Virus record (IMG/VR): IMGVR_UViG_3300021963_000672
Span: 1 to 23,299 of that record
Strand: one strand, 5' to 3'
From: a virus
Length of the DNA stretch: 23,299 nt
In this document: positions 22,121 through 23,299 of the stretch, one piece after another
Position numbering within the stretch: the stretch's first letter is position 1
How the letters are laid out: the number at the start of each line of letters is the position of its first letter
Notes under the pieces: model-generated
What the model was told of the DNA's origin: nothing
The model's database searches: none
What the model saw: only the letters and a program-made list of their open reading frames with translations
Made by a program: the position numbers and the translations under genes

Positions 22121-22420
22121 ATGCCCACTAATCTAACCAAGGCTTTTGCCGAACTTCGCAAGAATGGATATTTTGCGAGGCAGAACTTTATGTGCTGTCA
22201 ATCCTGTGGATGGGCCGCAATAACCGATGAACAGGCAAAGAATGCTGTGTTCTACCACAATCAGGACTACCGAGATTTAAAATATGGAAATGACCTATAC
22301 CTTGCTTGGGCTGGTGATGGGAACTTCATTGCTCGAACTTTGGAAAGTTTTGGTATGAGGGTTAAGTGGGACGGAGATAGTTCCGACAGGATTATGGTTT
22401 ATGCTTCAAGTATTGTTTAA
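22121..22420 (+). CDS. DUF6891-like protein
   Basis: 99 residues from the ATG at 22121; an in-frame codon at 22061 would extend it 20 residues into the previous gene and is not used. Motifs: NFMCCQSCGW (Cys25, Cys26, Cys29), FYHNQD at 44-49, a hydrophobic YLAWAG strand, and VKWDGDSSDRI near the end. This series (CC..C, H.QD, WdG) matches the family I know as DUF6891, whose function is unknown. The Cys/His residues could bind a metal. Start lies 2 bases after the preceding stop. Confidence 0.6.
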   Translation: MPTNLTKAFAELRKNGYFARQNFMCCQSCGWAAITDEQAKNAVFYHNQDYRDLKYGNDLYLAWAGDGNFIARTLESFGMRVKWDGDSSDRIMVYASSIV

Positions 22421-22437
22421 CTAAAAATTTATTTATT

Positions 22438-23181
22438 ATGCCTAATTATTGTGAAAATACTCTTGAGGTAGTTTGTACCAGAGAGTTGTTTGATTCTGTA
22501 GTTTCTCCTATGCTCTTTGTGAGCAATGATAGTAGCCACGAGTACCCTGACACTTTGCTGAATGGGAAGCGGTTCTCTTTTCGTGCTTTCTTGCCCACTC
22601 CGAGCGATTTACAGGGCATTTCTGCCCCTGCGCGTATAGTTACCGAGGCTGAGCGAAATGAGTGGCTTAGAGCGAAGGAAAACGGAGAGCATCCTTTTGG
22701 TGGCGCTCCTATAACTCAAGAAATGCACGATGAGTTTTTGTCTAAATACGGATTCACCGATTGGTATTTTTGGCAGATTCATCATTGGGGAACCAAGTGG
22801 GATGCTGATGTGTACAACATTGCGTTCGAACAAAAAGAGAATACGTTTGGTGAAGATTTCGTGCAATTGCGAGTCAACTTCAATACCGCTTGGTCACCAC
22901 CTAACGAATGGTTTGACCGATTAACTTATGCACTTGGAGAGCAGGCAGTTTATATGGAACTTCGGTACTCCGAAGAGGGTCTTGACTTCGCAGGAACGTA
23001 TTACTTTGATGCTGGAGAGCGTTGGGATGCTGAAGGTCGTATTTATATGATTCAAGATTCCACAGGTTTACCAATAACCTACGACCAAAGGTCGCAAAGA
23101 TGGCGTAATGAGAATGGTCATTTCGTTTCTGATGATGATATTCGTAGCGAGGTAGAATACGATAGTCAGTCCCTGTGCTAA
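22438..23181 (+). CDS. YubB / Api92-like ferredoxin-fold protein
   Basis: 247 residues. The start MPNYCENTLEV, the motif HWGTKWDA at 116-123 and FNTAWSPP at 148-155 are typical of the YubB/Api92-like family (DUF1281 and relatives) found on plasmids and phages; it has a ferredoxin-like alpha/beta fold and no proven role. The final 50 residues (YDQRSQRWRNENGHFVSDDD) are a variable polar extension. The preceding spacer (22421-22437) is A+T-rich with TTTATTTATT-ATG context. Family recognition is good; function is unknown. Confidence 0.75.
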   Translation: MPNYCENTLEVVCTRELFDSVVSPMLFVSNDSSHEYPDTLLNGKRFSFRAFLPTPSDLQGISAPARIVTEAERNEWLRAKENGEHPFGGAPITQEMHDEFLSKYGFTDWYFWQIHHWGTKWDADVYNIAFEQKENTFGEDFVQLRVNFNTAWSPPNEWFDRLTYALGEQAVYMELRYSEEGLDFAGTYYFDAGERWDAEGRIYMIQDSTGLPITYDQRSQRWRNENGHFVSDDDIRSEVEYDSQSLC

Positions 23182-23221
23182 TTCTATTTTTAATCTTATT
23201 CATAACTATAACAATACCTGA

Positions 23222-23299
23222 ATGGAACGAGGGAAGAAGAAATCGCAGATAGATACAACATCACTTAAGTTGTTGTACAATAGTGACTTAGATAAACTT
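23222..23299 (+). CDS. Start of a further early gene (cut by the window edge)
   Basis: ATG at 23222 opens 26 codons to the edge with no stop, beginning with a basic segment (MERGKKKSQIDTTSLKLLYN). It is spaced 40 bases from the preceding stop. Too short for any assignment. Confidence 0.45.
   Translation, partial: MERGKKKSQIDTTSLKLLYNSDLDKL

Overview
The window is part of the genome of a tailed bacteriophage, or a prophage of one. The virion genes point to a siphovirus-like virus: terminase, portal, HK97-type capsid, a 1352-residue tape measure, no visible tail sheath. The host is most likely a member of the Bacteroidota, probably a flavobacterium. The DNA is moderately A+T-rich, start codons lack Shine-Dalgarno sequences, one intergenic promoter fits the Bacteroidota TTG-N(17-23)-TAnnTTTG pattern, and several proteins (fibre, connector, tape-measure C-terminus, early orphan families) look like those of Bacteroidota phages. 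No host gene, integrase, lysis gene or replication gene is visible, so the window is internal to a larger genome.

Layout. Positions 1-18683 hold a packed leftward block of 16 virion genes. In transcription order these are: a small Cys-pair protein, terminase small and large subunits, a putative tail-assembly chaperone, two neck/tail-completion candidates, tape measure, two distal-tail proteins, a conserved 175-residue protein, a protease-scaffold fusion, major capsid, a tube-like protein, a small beta-rich protein, portal, head-tail connector, and a fibre that runs off the left edge. Positions 18684-19103 are a divergent control region rich in palindromes. Positions 19104-23299 carry a rightward block of 12 small genes, the last cut by the right edge. 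They look like early or accessory genes and include a GP88-family protein, a DUF6891-like protein, a YubB/Api92-like protein and a possible SH3-barrel (DUF2693-like) protein.

How the parts work together. The left block packages DNA (terminase), builds the head (protease-scaffold, capsid, portal, connector) and builds the tail (neck proteins, tape measure, distal proteins, fibre). The usual order is disturbed: the tail cluster lies between the terminase and the head genes, and the portal lies far from the terminase. Many starts are translationally coupled (ATGA or TAATG overlaps). Most of the remaining short gaps contain a recurring 14-bp, near-palindromic motif, TAATTTGTAnATTA, just before the start codon. 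Two gaps around the capsid and tube genes instead carry strong hairpins, which probably set protein ratios. The most unusual observations are this motif set, the A+T palindrome cluster in the control region, and the inverted head/tail order.
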